A DNA stretch of 48,985 bases, from assembly GCF_018403285.1 (NCBI RefSeq), contig NZ_BOSJ01000027.1, positions 1 to 48,985 on the forward strand, written 5' to 3'. The stretch's first letter is position 1. Each line of letters opens with the position of its first letter. The notes beneath the pieces are model-generated. The model did not search any database. It was not told where the DNA came from and saw only the letters and a program-made list of their open reading frames with translations. This DNA comes from Paenibacillus sp. J45TS6. Its GTDB lineage: Bacteria; Bacillota; Bacilli; Paenibacillales; Paenibacillaceae. The translations under genes were made by a program, and so were the position numbers. Of the stretch, positions 8,696 to 16,662 are shown one piece after another.

Positions 8696-9331
8696 ATGAG
8701 TGAGATTTTGAAAGTAGCGATGCCCAAAGGGCGAATCTATAAAAAAGCGTCTCAATTATTCCGCGCAGCAGGCATATACATTCCCGAGGACATTGATGAT
8801 ACAAGAAAGCTCGTCATTCCTATTCCAGAAGCGTCCTTAGAGTTCATTATGGCGAAGCCGGTTGATGTTCCTACGTACGTAGAATACGGAGCAGCTGATA
8901 TCGGGATTGTGGGTAAAGATGTGCTTCTGGAAGAAAATCGCGACGTATACGAACTGCTCGATCTTGGTATCGCCAGATGCCGTATGTCTGTCATCGGGTT
9001 ACCTGATTGGGAGCCGGGCATCAGGCAGAGAGTAGCGACGAAATATCCGAATGTGGCTTCGCAATATTTTCGTGAGCAGGGGCAACAAGTAGAAGTTATA
9101 AAACTAAATGGATCGATTGAACTTGCACCGCTAATTGGCCTAGCCGATCGAATTGTGGATATGGTAGAGACAGGGCAGACGTTAAAAGAGAACGGTCTTA
9201 TTGAACTTGATAGCATGTTTGATATTACAAGTCGTTTGATTGCGAACCGAGTTAGTTATCGTATGAAAAACGATCAAATTCAAGGGATTTGTGATTCGTT
9301 GCAACAAGTCATTAATGTAGCAGCTAGGTAA
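8696..9331 (+). CDS. hisG: ATP phosphoribosyltransferase, short form
   Basis: A 211-residue catalytic subunit that joins ATP and PRPP to give phosphoribosyl-ATP, the first step of histidine synthesis. It starts with the typical [14 protein letters not shown] and contains the PRPP loop region as [18 protein letters not shown]. It lacks the C-terminal regulatory domain of the long form and so depends on HisZ upstream. The ATG at 8696 follows AAAGGAGC. The PRPP substrate could be supplied by the PRPP synthetase gene at 15449. Confidence 0.97.
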   Translation: MSEILKVAMPKGRIYKKASQLFRAAGIYIPEDIDDTRKLVIPIPEASLEFIMAKPVDVPTYVEYGAADIGIVGKDVLLEENRDVYELLDLGIARCRMSVIGLPDWEPGIRQRVATKYPNVASQYFREQGQQVEVIKLNGSIELAPLIGLADRIVDMVETGQTLKENGLIELDSMFDITSRLIANRVSYRMKNDQIQGICDSLQQVINVAAR

Positions 9332-9468
9332 CGATACTCATTTGCCGAGGGCAGGAATGCAGGTCCATAGAGGCTAAAGCTAATAATGAAGATGATGGAT
9401 AAACAGAATGATTAGAATCGAATTATTTTAGATAAAGGCCATGATAACGGAATGTAATGGGGTTTTTA

Positions 9469-9484
9469 GCACCTATGAAGGTGC
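9469..9484 (+). other. Small hairpin in the hisG-hisD gap
   Basis: GCACCT pairs with AGGTGC around ATGA. The gap from hisG to hisD is 200 bp, the longest inside the operon; apart from this hairpin I see nothing clear in it. No T run follows, so it is not a usual terminator. Confidence 0.3.
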
Positions 9485-9531
9485 ATTTCTGCTCGTTGAA
9501 GACATTATTCAAAGATAGGGAGTGGAGTGAG

Positions 9532-10830
9532 ATGAAAATTGTAGCAGCTCAGGATTTTCGTCTGGATCGGAATGTGGATTATGGAACAAACGAACAGAAT
9601 GAATCGGTCCGTCAAATCGTTTCCACTGTTCGTAACGAAGGGGATTCCGCAGTACTCAGGTATACCGCAGAGCATGACCGCGTAGTCCTTACTCCAGAAA
9701 AGCTCAGAGTAACGAGGGAAGAAATGATGGCAGCCTATGATAAGGTAGATCACGCTTTTGTATCTCATATTCGCGAAGCTGCTAACAATATCCGTAGATT
9801 TCACGAAAAACAAAAACGGAATTCATGGATGGATTTTGAACCCGATGGAAGCCTGCTCGGACAAATCATTAGACCGCTTGATCGGGTCGGGGTCTATGTA
9901 CCTGGTGGGAAAGCAGCCTATCCCTCCTCAGTACTCATGAATGTTATTCCAGCACAGGTAGCGGGTGTGGAAGAGATTGTTATGGTTACACCGCCGGCTA
10001 CAAGCGGCGGTGAAGGGATTAATCCGTACATTCTCGTGGCTGCTGCGGAGGCAGGCGTGAGCGAGATGTACCGGGTTGGCGGCGCTCAAGCTATAGCGGC
10101 GCTGGCTTACGGCACAGAAAGTATTCGCAAGGTCGACAAGATATGTGGACCGGGGAATATCTATGTGGCGCTCGCGAAGCGAGAGGTATTCGGTGCCGTC
10201 GATATCGATAGTATCGCGGGACCAAGTGAGATCGTCGTGCTGGCTGATGAAACGGCAAGAGCCGAATATGTAGCAGCCGACTTATTGTCTCAAGCCGAAC
10301 ATGATGAGATGGCTTCTGCTATTCTTGTCACAACTTCCAAGCTGCTGGCGGAGGAAGTACAAACAGAGGTAGAAAAGCAGCTAAAGCAGCTGCCAAGGGA
10401 GAAGATAGCTCGTACTTCGATCGATCATCACGGGAGTATTATCGTTGTTAATTCCGTGCTTGAAGGAATTGAAGTGGTCAACAAGCTCGCACCGGAACAC
10501 CTTGAAGTGATGGTTCAAGAGCCGATGTCCTATGTATCTTATATCCGGCATGCCGGGGCTATTTTCCTTGGGCCATACAGCTCCGAGCCTGTCGGGGATT
10601 ATTTTGCAGGTCCTAACCATATCATTCCGACGAACGGAACGGCGAGATACGCATCGCCCGTGGATGTTGATGATTTCACTAAGAAATCGAGCTTGATTTA
10701 CTATAGCAAGGAAGCATTTCTAGCAAATGGAGAAGCAATTATTGGGCTTGCTCGTCATGAGGGATTAGAAGGGCATGCTCGGGCAATTGAAGTCCGATTA
10801 AACCAAGAAAAACAAGGTGAGAGCATCTAA
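9532..10830 (+). CDS. hisD: Histidinol dehydrogenase
   Basis: A 432-residue zinc enzyme that performs the last two NAD-dependent oxidations, from histidinol through histidinal to histidine. The family signature runs from IDSIAGPSEIVVLADETA through AAADLLSQAEHDEMASAIL, with the catalytic region APEHLEVM and the zinc/substrate motif GPYSSEPVGDYFAGPNH. The start at ATG 9532 follows GGGAGTGGAG and gives the normal family length; an upstream in-frame ATG at 9457 would add 25 residues without a good ribosome site. Confidence 0.96.
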   Translation: MKIVAAQDFRLDRNVDYGTNEQNESVRQIVSTVRNEGDSAVLRYTAEHDRVVLTPEKLRVTREEMMAAYDKVDHAFVSHIREAANNIRRFHEKQKRNSWMDFEPDGSLLGQIIRPLDRVGVYVPGGKAAYPSSVLMNVIPAQVAGVEEIVMVTPPATSGGEGINPYILVAAAEAGVSEMYRVGGAQAIAALAYGTESIRKVDKICGPGNIYVALAKREVFGAVDIDSIAGPSEIVVLADETARAEYVAADLLSQAEHDEMASAILVTTSKLLAEEVQTEVEKQLKQLPREKIARTSIDHHGSIIVVNSVLEGIEVVNKLAPEHLEVMVQEPMSYVSYIRHAGAIFLGPYSSEPVGDYFAGPNHIIPTNGTARYASPVDVDDFTKKSSLIYYSKEAFLANGEAIIGLARHEGLEGHARAIEVRLNQEKQGESI

Positions 10831-10931
10831 AAATGCGATATCTAATAGAGTCATTAGCTCAGTAAGTCAAACAGTAAGGCAATTAATAAGACGAACCAAT
10901 ATAGAAGAGTAATCGAAGGGTGGAGAACCAG

Positions 10932-11549
10932 ATGGGAAATGGTGAACAGCAATTTCTTGGTGACGGACGCGGGGCAGAAGTTAGCCGGAGAACCAATGAA
11001 ACGGATATTCAGCTTAGTTTTGGTGTAGATGGAAGCGGTCGTTCTGAGCTCAAGACAGACGTTCCTTTTCTAAATCACATGCTTGATCTGTTTACGAAAC
11101 ATGGACAATTCGATCTTCAGGTAAAGGCGAAAGGTGACATAGAAATTGATGATCATCACACGGTTGAGGATATCGGAATCTGTCTTGGTCAGACACTTCG
11201 TGAAGCTTTGGGCGACAAAAAAGGGATCAAACGTTATGCAAGTGTATTTGTTCCTATGGATGAAGCATTGGCACAAGTAGTCATTGATATCAGCAACCGG
11301 CCTCACTTTGAATATCGGGCTGATTATCCGTCCCAGCAGGTAGGAAGCTTCTCGACGGAACTTGTTCAAGAGTTCTTGTGGAAATTCGCACTGGAAGCGC
11401 GTGTTACGCTGCACGTGATTGTTCACTACGGACAAAACACACACCATATGATCGAGGCTATTTTTAAGGCGCTTGGCAGAGCACTTGATGAAGCAACACT
11501 CGTTGACCCACGTGTTACGGGAGTTCCATCTACGAAGGGAGTGCTGTAG
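10932..11549 (+). CDS. hisB: Imidazoleglycerol-phosphate dehydratase
   Basis: A 205-residue monofunctional manganese enzyme converting imidazoleglycerol phosphate to imidazoleacetol phosphate. The two metal-binding histidine clusters are DHHTVEDIGI and, later, HHMIEAIFKALGRAL, with FLNHMLDLFTKHG near the N-terminus. It has no histidinol-phosphatase domain; that activity comes from hisJ downstream. I prefer ATG 10932, spaced ~7 nt from GGGTGGAG, over the GTG at 10920. A ~100-bp gap precedes it. Confidence 0.95.
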   Translation: MGNGEQQFLGDGRGAEVSRRTNETDIQLSFGVDGSGRSELKTDVPFLNHMLDLFTKHGQFDLQVKAKGDIEIDDHHTVEDIGICLGQTLREALGDKKGIKRYASVFVPMDEALAQVVIDISNRPHFEYRADYPSQQVGSFSTELVQEFLWKFALEARVTLHVIVHYGQNTHHMIEAIFKALGRALDEATLVDPRVTGVPSTKGVL

Positions 11550-11552
11550 TCT

Positions 11553-12176
11553 ATGACCATTGCCATTGTCGACTATGGGATGGGAAATCTTCATAGTGTA
11601 AGCAAGGCGATCGAACGGCTTGGCTATGAGGCACAAGTAACGAGTAACAAAGAAGAAATTATGGGAGCGTCGGGTGTGGTGTTACCGGGGGTAGGAGCTT
11701 ATGGGGATGCTATGCAGCACCTTAGGGAAACTGGGCTTGATAAAGTGATGCGAGAGGTTCAGGAGAAAGAAATTCCGCTCCTTGGCATATGTCTTGGCAT
11801 GCAGCTGCTTTTTAGCAGCAGTGAGGAACATGGCCAGCATGAAGGGCTGAATATTATACCTGGACGGGTGGTTAGGTTTGAAGACCGTTCCTCATACAAA
11901 GTGCCGCATATGGGTTGGAATGAGCTTCAGTTCATACAGCGAGAGAATCCACTGTTTCAGGATCTGATGGAAGGTCACGTCTATTTTGTGCATTCATATC
12001 ATGTCGAACCTGAGAATGATGAGGACCTGCTTGCGGTAACGGATTATGGCTTTCCTGTTACAGCGATTGCCGGTAGAGGTTCAGTTTATGGAATGCAATT
12101 TCATCCAGAGAAGAGCGGAGAGCTCGGTATGCAGCTTCTGAAGAACTTTTTGAAACTAGCGGAGTCTAGTAGTTAA
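11553..12176 (+). CDS. hisH: Imidazole glycerol phosphate synthase, glutaminase subunit
   Basis: A 207-residue class I glutamine amidotransferase. It hydrolyses glutamine and channels ammonia to HisF. The nucleophile cysteine lies in LLGICLGMQLLF, and the His-Glu pair in FHPEKSG near the C-terminus. The oxyanion-strand motif VVLPGVGAYG is present. It starts 3 bp after the hisB stop, with AAGGGAG inside the end of hisB, so translation is probably coupled. Confidence 0.96.
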   Translation: MTIAIVDYGMGNLHSVSKAIERLGYEAQVTSNKEEIMGASGVVLPGVGAYGDAMQHLRETGLDKVMREVQEKEIPLLGICLGMQLLFSSSEEHGQHEGLNIIPGRVVRFEDRSSYKVPHMGWNELQFIQRENPLFQDLMEGHVYFVHSYHVEPENDEDLLAVTDYGFPVTAIAGRGSVYGMQFHPEKSGELGMQLLKNFLKLAESSS

Positions 12177-12205
12177 TCTGGAACATTTATAAGGGGGCCT
12201 ATGTG

Positions 12206-12961
12206 ATGACAGCATTCATGATTTACCCGGCAATTGATATTAGAGGCGGAAAATGTGTACGCCTTGTTCAGGGAGATTACAACCAGGAAACGGTGTATCA
12301 TGACAGTCCTGTAGAGGCAGCAAAAGCTTGGGAAGATCAAGGGGGATCGTTCATCCATTTAGTGGATCTCGACGGAGCCAAAGCAGGGTCGCCGGTTAAC
12401 ATCGAAGTCATCGGACAGATTGCATCAACGGTTCAAGTGCCTGTTCAGGTAGGCGGGGGAATTCGCAGGATAGAGGATGTTAAGAAACTGCTCGATCTGG
12501 GCGTTGCAAGACTCATTCTAGGTACAGCAGCTATTGAGGATCGGCAGTTTACGGAGCAAGTGCTTGGTACATATGGTGATAAAGTAGCCATTGGTATCGA
12601 TGCGAGAAATGGTTATGTGGCAACGCGTGGCTGGCTCGAAACATCAGAAGTGAAAGCAGAGATCCTTGCAAAAGAACTTGCCCTTTATGGAGCACAGACT
12701 TTTATTTTCACGGATATTTCGAGAGACGGCATGATGCAAGGTCCTAATGTGGAGGCTATTGTTGCTCTAGCGGCGGCTAGCGGACAAAAGGTCATTGCTT
12801 CTGGCGGTGTAAGCACGATGGAGGATCTTGTAAAACTGCACAGACACCGGGAAGACGGTGTAAGCGGAGCAATTATCGGTAAAGCATTATACACAGGAGC
12901 GATTGACCTAAGACAGGCGGTTGAAACGGTAGAGAATAGTGGCGTTACTGATTTGAAATAA
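12206..12961 (+). CDS. hisA: ProFAR isomerase HisA
   Basis: A 251-residue beta/alpha barrel that isomerises ProFAR to PRFAR. The N-terminal catalytic strand is YPAIDIRGGKCVRL (Asp on strand 1), the phosphate-binding half-barrel loops are VGGGIR and ASGGVS, and the second catalytic Asp lies in FTDISRDGMMQGPN. ATG 12206 is 8 nt from AAGGGGG; the overlapping GTG at 12203 is too close to it. Confidence 0.96.
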   Translation: MTAFMIYPAIDIRGGKCVRLVQGDYNQETVYHDSPVEAAKAWEDQGGSFIHLVDLDGAKAGSPVNIEVIGQIASTVQVPVQVGGGIRRIEDVKKLLDLGVARLILGTAAIEDRQFTEQVLGTYGDKVAIGIDARNGYVATRGWLETSEVKAEILAKELALYGAQTFIFTDISRDGMMQGPNVEAIVALAAASGQKVIASGGVSTMEDLVKLHRHREDGVSGAIIGKALYTGAIDLRQAVETVENSGVTDLK

Positions 12962-13029
12962 ATTCAAGTCGCGGCTAAATAAAGTCTTTGCTAGAAAGTA
13001 AAGAAAATAAGCTGAGAAGAGGTCGGATG

Positions 13030-13788
13030 ATGCTAGCTAAACGAATTATTCCTTGCCTGGATGTAAAGGACGGCAGAGTGGTCAAAGGTGTGAATTTCGT
13101 AAATCTGCGCGATGCGGGAGATCCCGTAGAGCTGGCTGCCTTGTATGATCGTGAAGGTGCAGACGAGATCGTGTTTCTTGATATATCAGCATCTGTAGAA
13201 GGACGACAGACAATGGTAGAAGTTGTACGTCAGACGGCTGGTGAGATTGCAATCCCTTTTACGGTAGGCGGGGGCATTAAGCATGTTGATGATATGAAGA
13301 CAATCCTTCGTGCAGGTGCCGATAAAATCGGAATCAATACCGCGGCTGTTCTGAATCCATCTTTAATTAAGGAAGGTGCGCTCAGGTTTGGCTCGCAATG
13401 CATCGTGCTTGCTGTAGATGCCAAATGGAATGATGAATTTGGTGAATGGGAAGTGTACACACACGGCGGCCGTAAGCCTACCGGAATTAGGACACTTGAG
13501 TGGGTGAAGCAGGCAGAGAAGCTGGGAGCAGGTGAACTGCTGCTTACAAGTATGGATGCCGATGGAACCAAGAATGGTTTTGATATTCGTCTTACGTCCG
13601 CTGTTAGTGATGCAGTAGGCATTCCCGTGATCGCTTCGGGAGGAGCAGGGAAAGAAGAAGATTTTGAGGAAGTGTTTACAGCAGGAAAAGCGGATGCAGG
13701 ACTTGCTGCAACGATTTTTCACTATAAGGAAATTGCGATTCCTCATCTAAAACAACATTTGAAAGCCAAAGGAGTGGAGATTCGATGA
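13030..13788 (+). CDS. hisF: Imidazole glycerol phosphate synthase, cyclase subunit
   Basis: A 252-residue beta/alpha barrel that uses HisH-derived ammonia to close the imidazole ring, giving IGP and AICAR. The catalytic Asp is in [15 protein letters not shown], the second in [15 protein letters not shown], and phosphate loops are VGGGIK and ASGGAG. ATG 13030 gives the family length with AGAGG 8-9 nt upstream; an adjacent in-frame ATG at 13027 is nearly equivalent. It overlaps hisIE by 4 bp (ATGA). Confidence 0.96.
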   Translation: MLAKRIIPCLDVKDGRVVKGVNFVNLRDAGDPVELAALYDREGADEIVFLDISASVEGRQTMVEVVRQTAGEIAIPFTVGGGIKHVDDMKTILRAGADKIGINTAAVLNPSLIKEGALRFGSQCIVLAVDAKWNDEFGEWEVYTHGGRKPTGIRTLEWVKQAEKLGAGELLLTSMDADGTKNGFDIRLTSAVSDAVGIPVIASGGAGKEEDFEEVFTAGKADAGLAATIFHYKEIAIPHLKQHLKAKGVEIR

Positions 13789-14483
13789 GCAATCAATTAA
13801 AAGATCAGTTATCACTCGGACAGGTAACCGAATATATTAGGTGGAATGAGCAGGGACTTGTCCCTGCTGTGATCCAGGATGCTGATTCAAGAACGGTACT
13901 GATGCTAGCATATATGAATCAGGAATCATTAAAAAAATCATTAACCACAGGGGAGACATGGTTCTGGTCACGTTCAAGAAATGAATTGTGGCACAAAGGA
14001 GCTACCTCTGGTAACGTACAAACGATTGTCTCTGTAAAATACGACTGTGATGGGGATACCCTATTGTTTTTGGTGAAACCGAAGGGTCCAGCTTGTCATA
14101 CAGGAGAAACCACTTGTTTCTATCGGGAAATCCGCGGTGTTCATACAGAGGAAGCAGAGAGTGAATCTTCTGCATATACAAGTAATCGCTTTGATGTGCT
14201 CGCAGAGCTTGAGTCGGTGATTGCAGAACGTGAAAGAGATCGCCCTGAAGGTGCATATACCACGTACCTGTTCAACAAAGGGGTAGACAAGATTCTGAAA
14301 AAAATCGGTGAGGAAGCATCCGAAACGATTATTGCAGCAAAGAATAAGGATAATGAAGAACTGAAGCTTGAGGTTAGTGACTTAATCTATCATTTATTAG
14401 TTTTGCTGCAAGAGCGTAAACTTCCTCTGGACCAAGTATTAAAAGAACTCAGTCTGCGTCACGAGCGTCCACGTCGCGACTAG
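13785..14483 (+). CDS. hisI: Bifunctional phosphoribosyl-AMP cyclohydrolase / phosphoribosyl-ATP pyrophosphatase
   Basis: A 232-residue fusion (HisIE). The N-terminal cyclohydrolase (to ~125) has the metal motifs [15 protein letters not shown] and [12 protein letters not shown]. The C-terminal pyrophosphatase (~135-230) shows the MazG-like [12 protein letters not shown] and [14 protein letters not shown]. It performs steps 2 and 3 of the pathway. The start overlaps the hisF stop codon as ATGA and is preceded by AAAGGAGTGG within hisF, which indicates translational coupling. Confidence 0.96.
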   Translation: MSNQLKDQLSLGQVTEYIRWNEQGLVPAVIQDADSRTVLMLAYMNQESLKKSLTTGETWFWSRSRNELWHKGATSGNVQTIVSVKYDCDGDTLLFLVKPKGPACHTGETTCFYREIRGVHTEEAESESSAYTSNRFDVLAELESVIAERERDRPEGAYTTYLFNKGVDKILKKIGEEASETIIAAKNKDNEELKLEVSDLIYHLLVLLQERKLPLDQVLKELSLRHERPRRD

Positions 14484-14501
14484 TGTAAGGGAGGAATACT
14501 C

Positions 14502-15320
14502 ATGTTAATCGATTATCATACCCATCATGCCAGATGCGGACATGCGGTAGGAGACCTGGAGTCTTATGTAAAACAGGCCATCAAGCTCGGATACAGCCAG
14601 ATTGGCTTGTCTGATCATATGCCTCTGCTCCACGTTAATCCGGCTGAGTATTACTCAGAGGTGGCGATGCCTATGGAAGAGCTGCCAAGATACATCGAGG
14701 AATGTCTTTATCTAAAGGACAAGTATAAGGATGATATTGAGGTACGTGTTGGTCTCGAAGGGGACTATGTTGAAGGCTTCGAAAAAGAGATCGAACAAAT
14801 TATTTCGGCCTATCCTTTTGACTATGTGATTGGATCTGTTCATTTTCTGAAAGAGTGGGATATTACGGATTACAGGCAAGTCTATCACTGGGAAAACAAA
14901 GATGTGCTTGAAGTATATCGAACCTATTACGATGCTGTTCAAAAAGCCGCAAAGAGCGGTTTTTATGATTTTCTCGGACACATTGATGCAATTAAACGAT
15001 TTACATATGAGCCTAAGCAGGCAGAGCGGGATGCTTGGTATGCGCTAGAACGCGAAACCCTAGAGGTGATTGCTGACTGCGGGATTCCAATTGAGCTGAA
15101 TGCCTCAGGCTTATCTAAGCCGTGTGCGGAAATGTTCCCTAGTGAGCGAATTTTGAAGCAAGCCTATCAGCTGGGGATTCCGGTGACGGTCGGTTCGGAT
15201 GCCCATGATCCGTTGAAAGTAGGAGAGAATGTAGATACTGCTAGAACGCTTTTAAAAGAGATTGGGTATACCGAACTTGCTACCTTTAAAGAGAGAAAGC
15301 GCTTTATGGTTTCGTTGTAA
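14502..15320 (+). CDS. hisJ: Histidinol-phosphatase, PHP family
   Basis: A 272-residue PHP-domain phosphatase that removes phosphate from histidinol phosphate. Metal ligands are visible as DYHTHHARCGHA near the N-terminus, LSDHMPL, GLEGDYVEG, IGSVHFL, FLGHIDAIKRF and the terminal GSDAHDPLKVG. This is the Bacillus HisJ type, not the HAD type fused to HisB. ATG 14502 follows AAGGGAGG, 18 bp after hisI. It ends the his operon; a promoter for the next gene overlaps its stop codon. Confidence 0.93.
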   Translation: MLIDYHTHHARCGHAVGDLESYVKQAIKLGYSQIGLSDHMPLLHVNPAEYYSEVAMPMEELPRYIEECLYLKDKYKDDIEVRVGLEGDYVEGFEKEIEQIISAYPFDYVIGSVHFLKEWDITDYRQVYHWENKDVLEVYRTYYDAVQKAAKSGFYDFLGHIDAIKRFTYEPKQAERDAWYALERETLEVIADCGIPIELNASGLSKPCAEMFPSERILKQAYQLGIPVTVGSDAHDPLKVGENVDTARTLLKEIGYTELATFKERKRFMVSL

Positions 15321-15342
15321 TCTGTAACAAGCGTAGTATAAT
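15315..15342 (+). promoter_or_regulatory. Candidate promoter of the PRPP synthetase gene
   Basis: TTGTAA and TATAAT with a 16-bp spacer; the -35 box overlaps the hisJ stop codon. It would let the PRPP synthetase gene be transcribed apart from the his genes. No terminator was seen between hisJ and the gene, so read-through is also possible. Confidence 0.5.
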
Positions 15343-15448
15343 AAAGGAAAAACATCCTGTTTTTATATATACTACACTCTATGATTCGTTGTGAGCCGAG
15401 TACTTTCGGGAATGCTAGTGTTAAAAATAAGTTCTTCAGGAGGCATGT

Positions 15449-16396
15449 ATGCAGCACTCTCTCCGTATTTTTTCGGGATCATCCAATCCTCAGCTGGTAC
15501 AAAATATATGCCAGAAGTTAGGGGTAGAGCAGGGTAAAATCAAAATATCCCGCTTCAAGAGCGGGGAGATTTACGTGCACTATGAGGAAACGATTCGTAA
15601 TTGTGATGTTTTTCTTGTGCAATCTCTATCAAGACCGATCAATGAGTTACTAGTTGAACTGCTTGTCATGATTGATGCAGCTAAACGTGCGTCTGCCCGA
15701 ACAGTCAATATCATCCTGCCTTATTACGGTTATGCGAGACAGGAGAGAAAGTCTGCTCCAAGGGAGCCGATTTCAGCAAAACTGCTGGCTGATGTACTCA
15801 CCACAGCAGGGGCAAACCGGATTGTAACCATTGATCTTCATGCGGCAGCAATTCAGGGTTTCTTTAATATTCCGGTTGACCATCTTACTGCGCTGGACTT
15901 AATTAGTGATTATCTTAAAAGCAAAAACATCGATAAACCTGTCATTGTATCGCCTGATGCGGGAAGAGCATCGATGGCAGAGAAATTGGCAAGCAGGCTC
16001 GATTCTCCATTTGCTATCATGATTAAGAAACGTCCAGCTCATAATGAGTCTGTCATTACTCACGTGATCGGGGATGTCGATGGCAGAACCCCTATTATTA
16101 TTGAAGATTTAATTGATACAGGAACGACGATTGTTAACGTAGTTGAAGGGCTCAAAGAGAGAAATGCATATCCAGCAATTGTTTGCGCGACACATGGGCT
16201 TTTTTCAGGATCGGCATTGGAAAAACTCTCTCATCCTCATATTGAGGAAGTGATTGTTACGGATTCTATTGAGCTGCCTCCGTCGGGTCCACCTTGTTTT
16301 ACCGTCTTATCGGTTGCTCCTATGCTGGCAAGGGCAATCCGGATTATCCTGGATGGTGGTTCTATTGCTACATTATTCAAGGATGCAGGTATTTAA
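15449..16396 (+). CDS. prs: Divergent ribose-phosphate pyrophosphokinase (PRPP synthetase)
   Basis: A 315-residue protein of the PRPP synthetase family, which makes PRPP from ribose 5-phosphate and ATP. It shares the class I blocks NIILPYYGYARQERK, REPISAKLLADVL, IQGFFNIPVDHL and IVSPDAG. The catalytic flexible loop is KKRPAHN in place of the usual KRRPRPN, keeping the lysine and the second arginine, and the PRPP loop is EDLIDTGTTI in place of DDIIDTAGTI. It differs enough from B. subtilis Prs that it is probably a paralogue, with the canonical copy elsewhere. The start at ATG 15449 follows AGGAGG. Its place after hisJ suggests PRPP supply for HisG. Confidence 0.88.
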   Translation: MQHSLRIFSGSSNPQLVQNICQKLGVEQGKIKISRFKSGEIYVHYEETIRNCDVFLVQSLSRPINELLVELLVMIDAAKRASARTVNIILPYYGYARQERKSAPREPISAKLLADVLTTAGANRIVTIDLHAAAIQGFFNIPVDHLTALDLISDYLKSKNIDKPVIVSPDAGRASMAEKLASRLDSPFAIMIKKRPAHNESVITHVIGDVDGRTPIIIEDLIDTGTTIVNVVEGLKERNAYPAIVCATHGLFSGSALEKLSHPHIEEVIVTDSIELPPSGPPCFTVLSVAPMLARAIRIILDGGSIATLFKDAGI

Positions 16397-16418
16397 GGAC
16401 GACGAATAGATCACTCAG

Positions 16419-16443
16419 CAAGGTTCTTCAGCGAAGAGCCTTG
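16419..16443 (+). terminator. Weak terminator-like hairpin after the PRPP synthetase gene
   Basis: CAAGGTTCTTC pairs with GAAGAGCCTTG (one G-U) around AGC, followed by only a short T stretch (TTTGCGTTT). It may reduce read-through. Confidence 0.4.
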
Positions 16444-16618
16444 TTTGCGTTTGGCTCGGCAGGGTTAGTAGGCTGACCGTAAAGGGTAATGAATAAGTAG
16501 GAGACACCAAGTATCACGAGAGTTTCTCATAAAATGTGTACATCTCTTTTATAGAATGGTGAAGTAAATTTTTCATCTGTTGTATAGTTCTGCAACACGA
16601 GAAGAGTCCTTCAGATTA

Positions 16619-16627
16619 TGTTATACT
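16619..16627 (+). promoter_or_regulatory. Candidate extended -10 promoter of the TPR gene
   Basis: TG-T-TATACT matches an extended -10 element ~36 bp before the TTG start. No convincing -35 box is seen. Confidence 0.4.
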
Positions 16628-16662
16628 GGAGAGTATGAAATCGTATGATATAAGGAGGTGCC

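Noticed and set aside
9457-9531. Upstream start for hisD
   Set aside because: It would add 25 residues not found in the family, and it crosses a hairpin; ATG 9532 has the better ribosome site.
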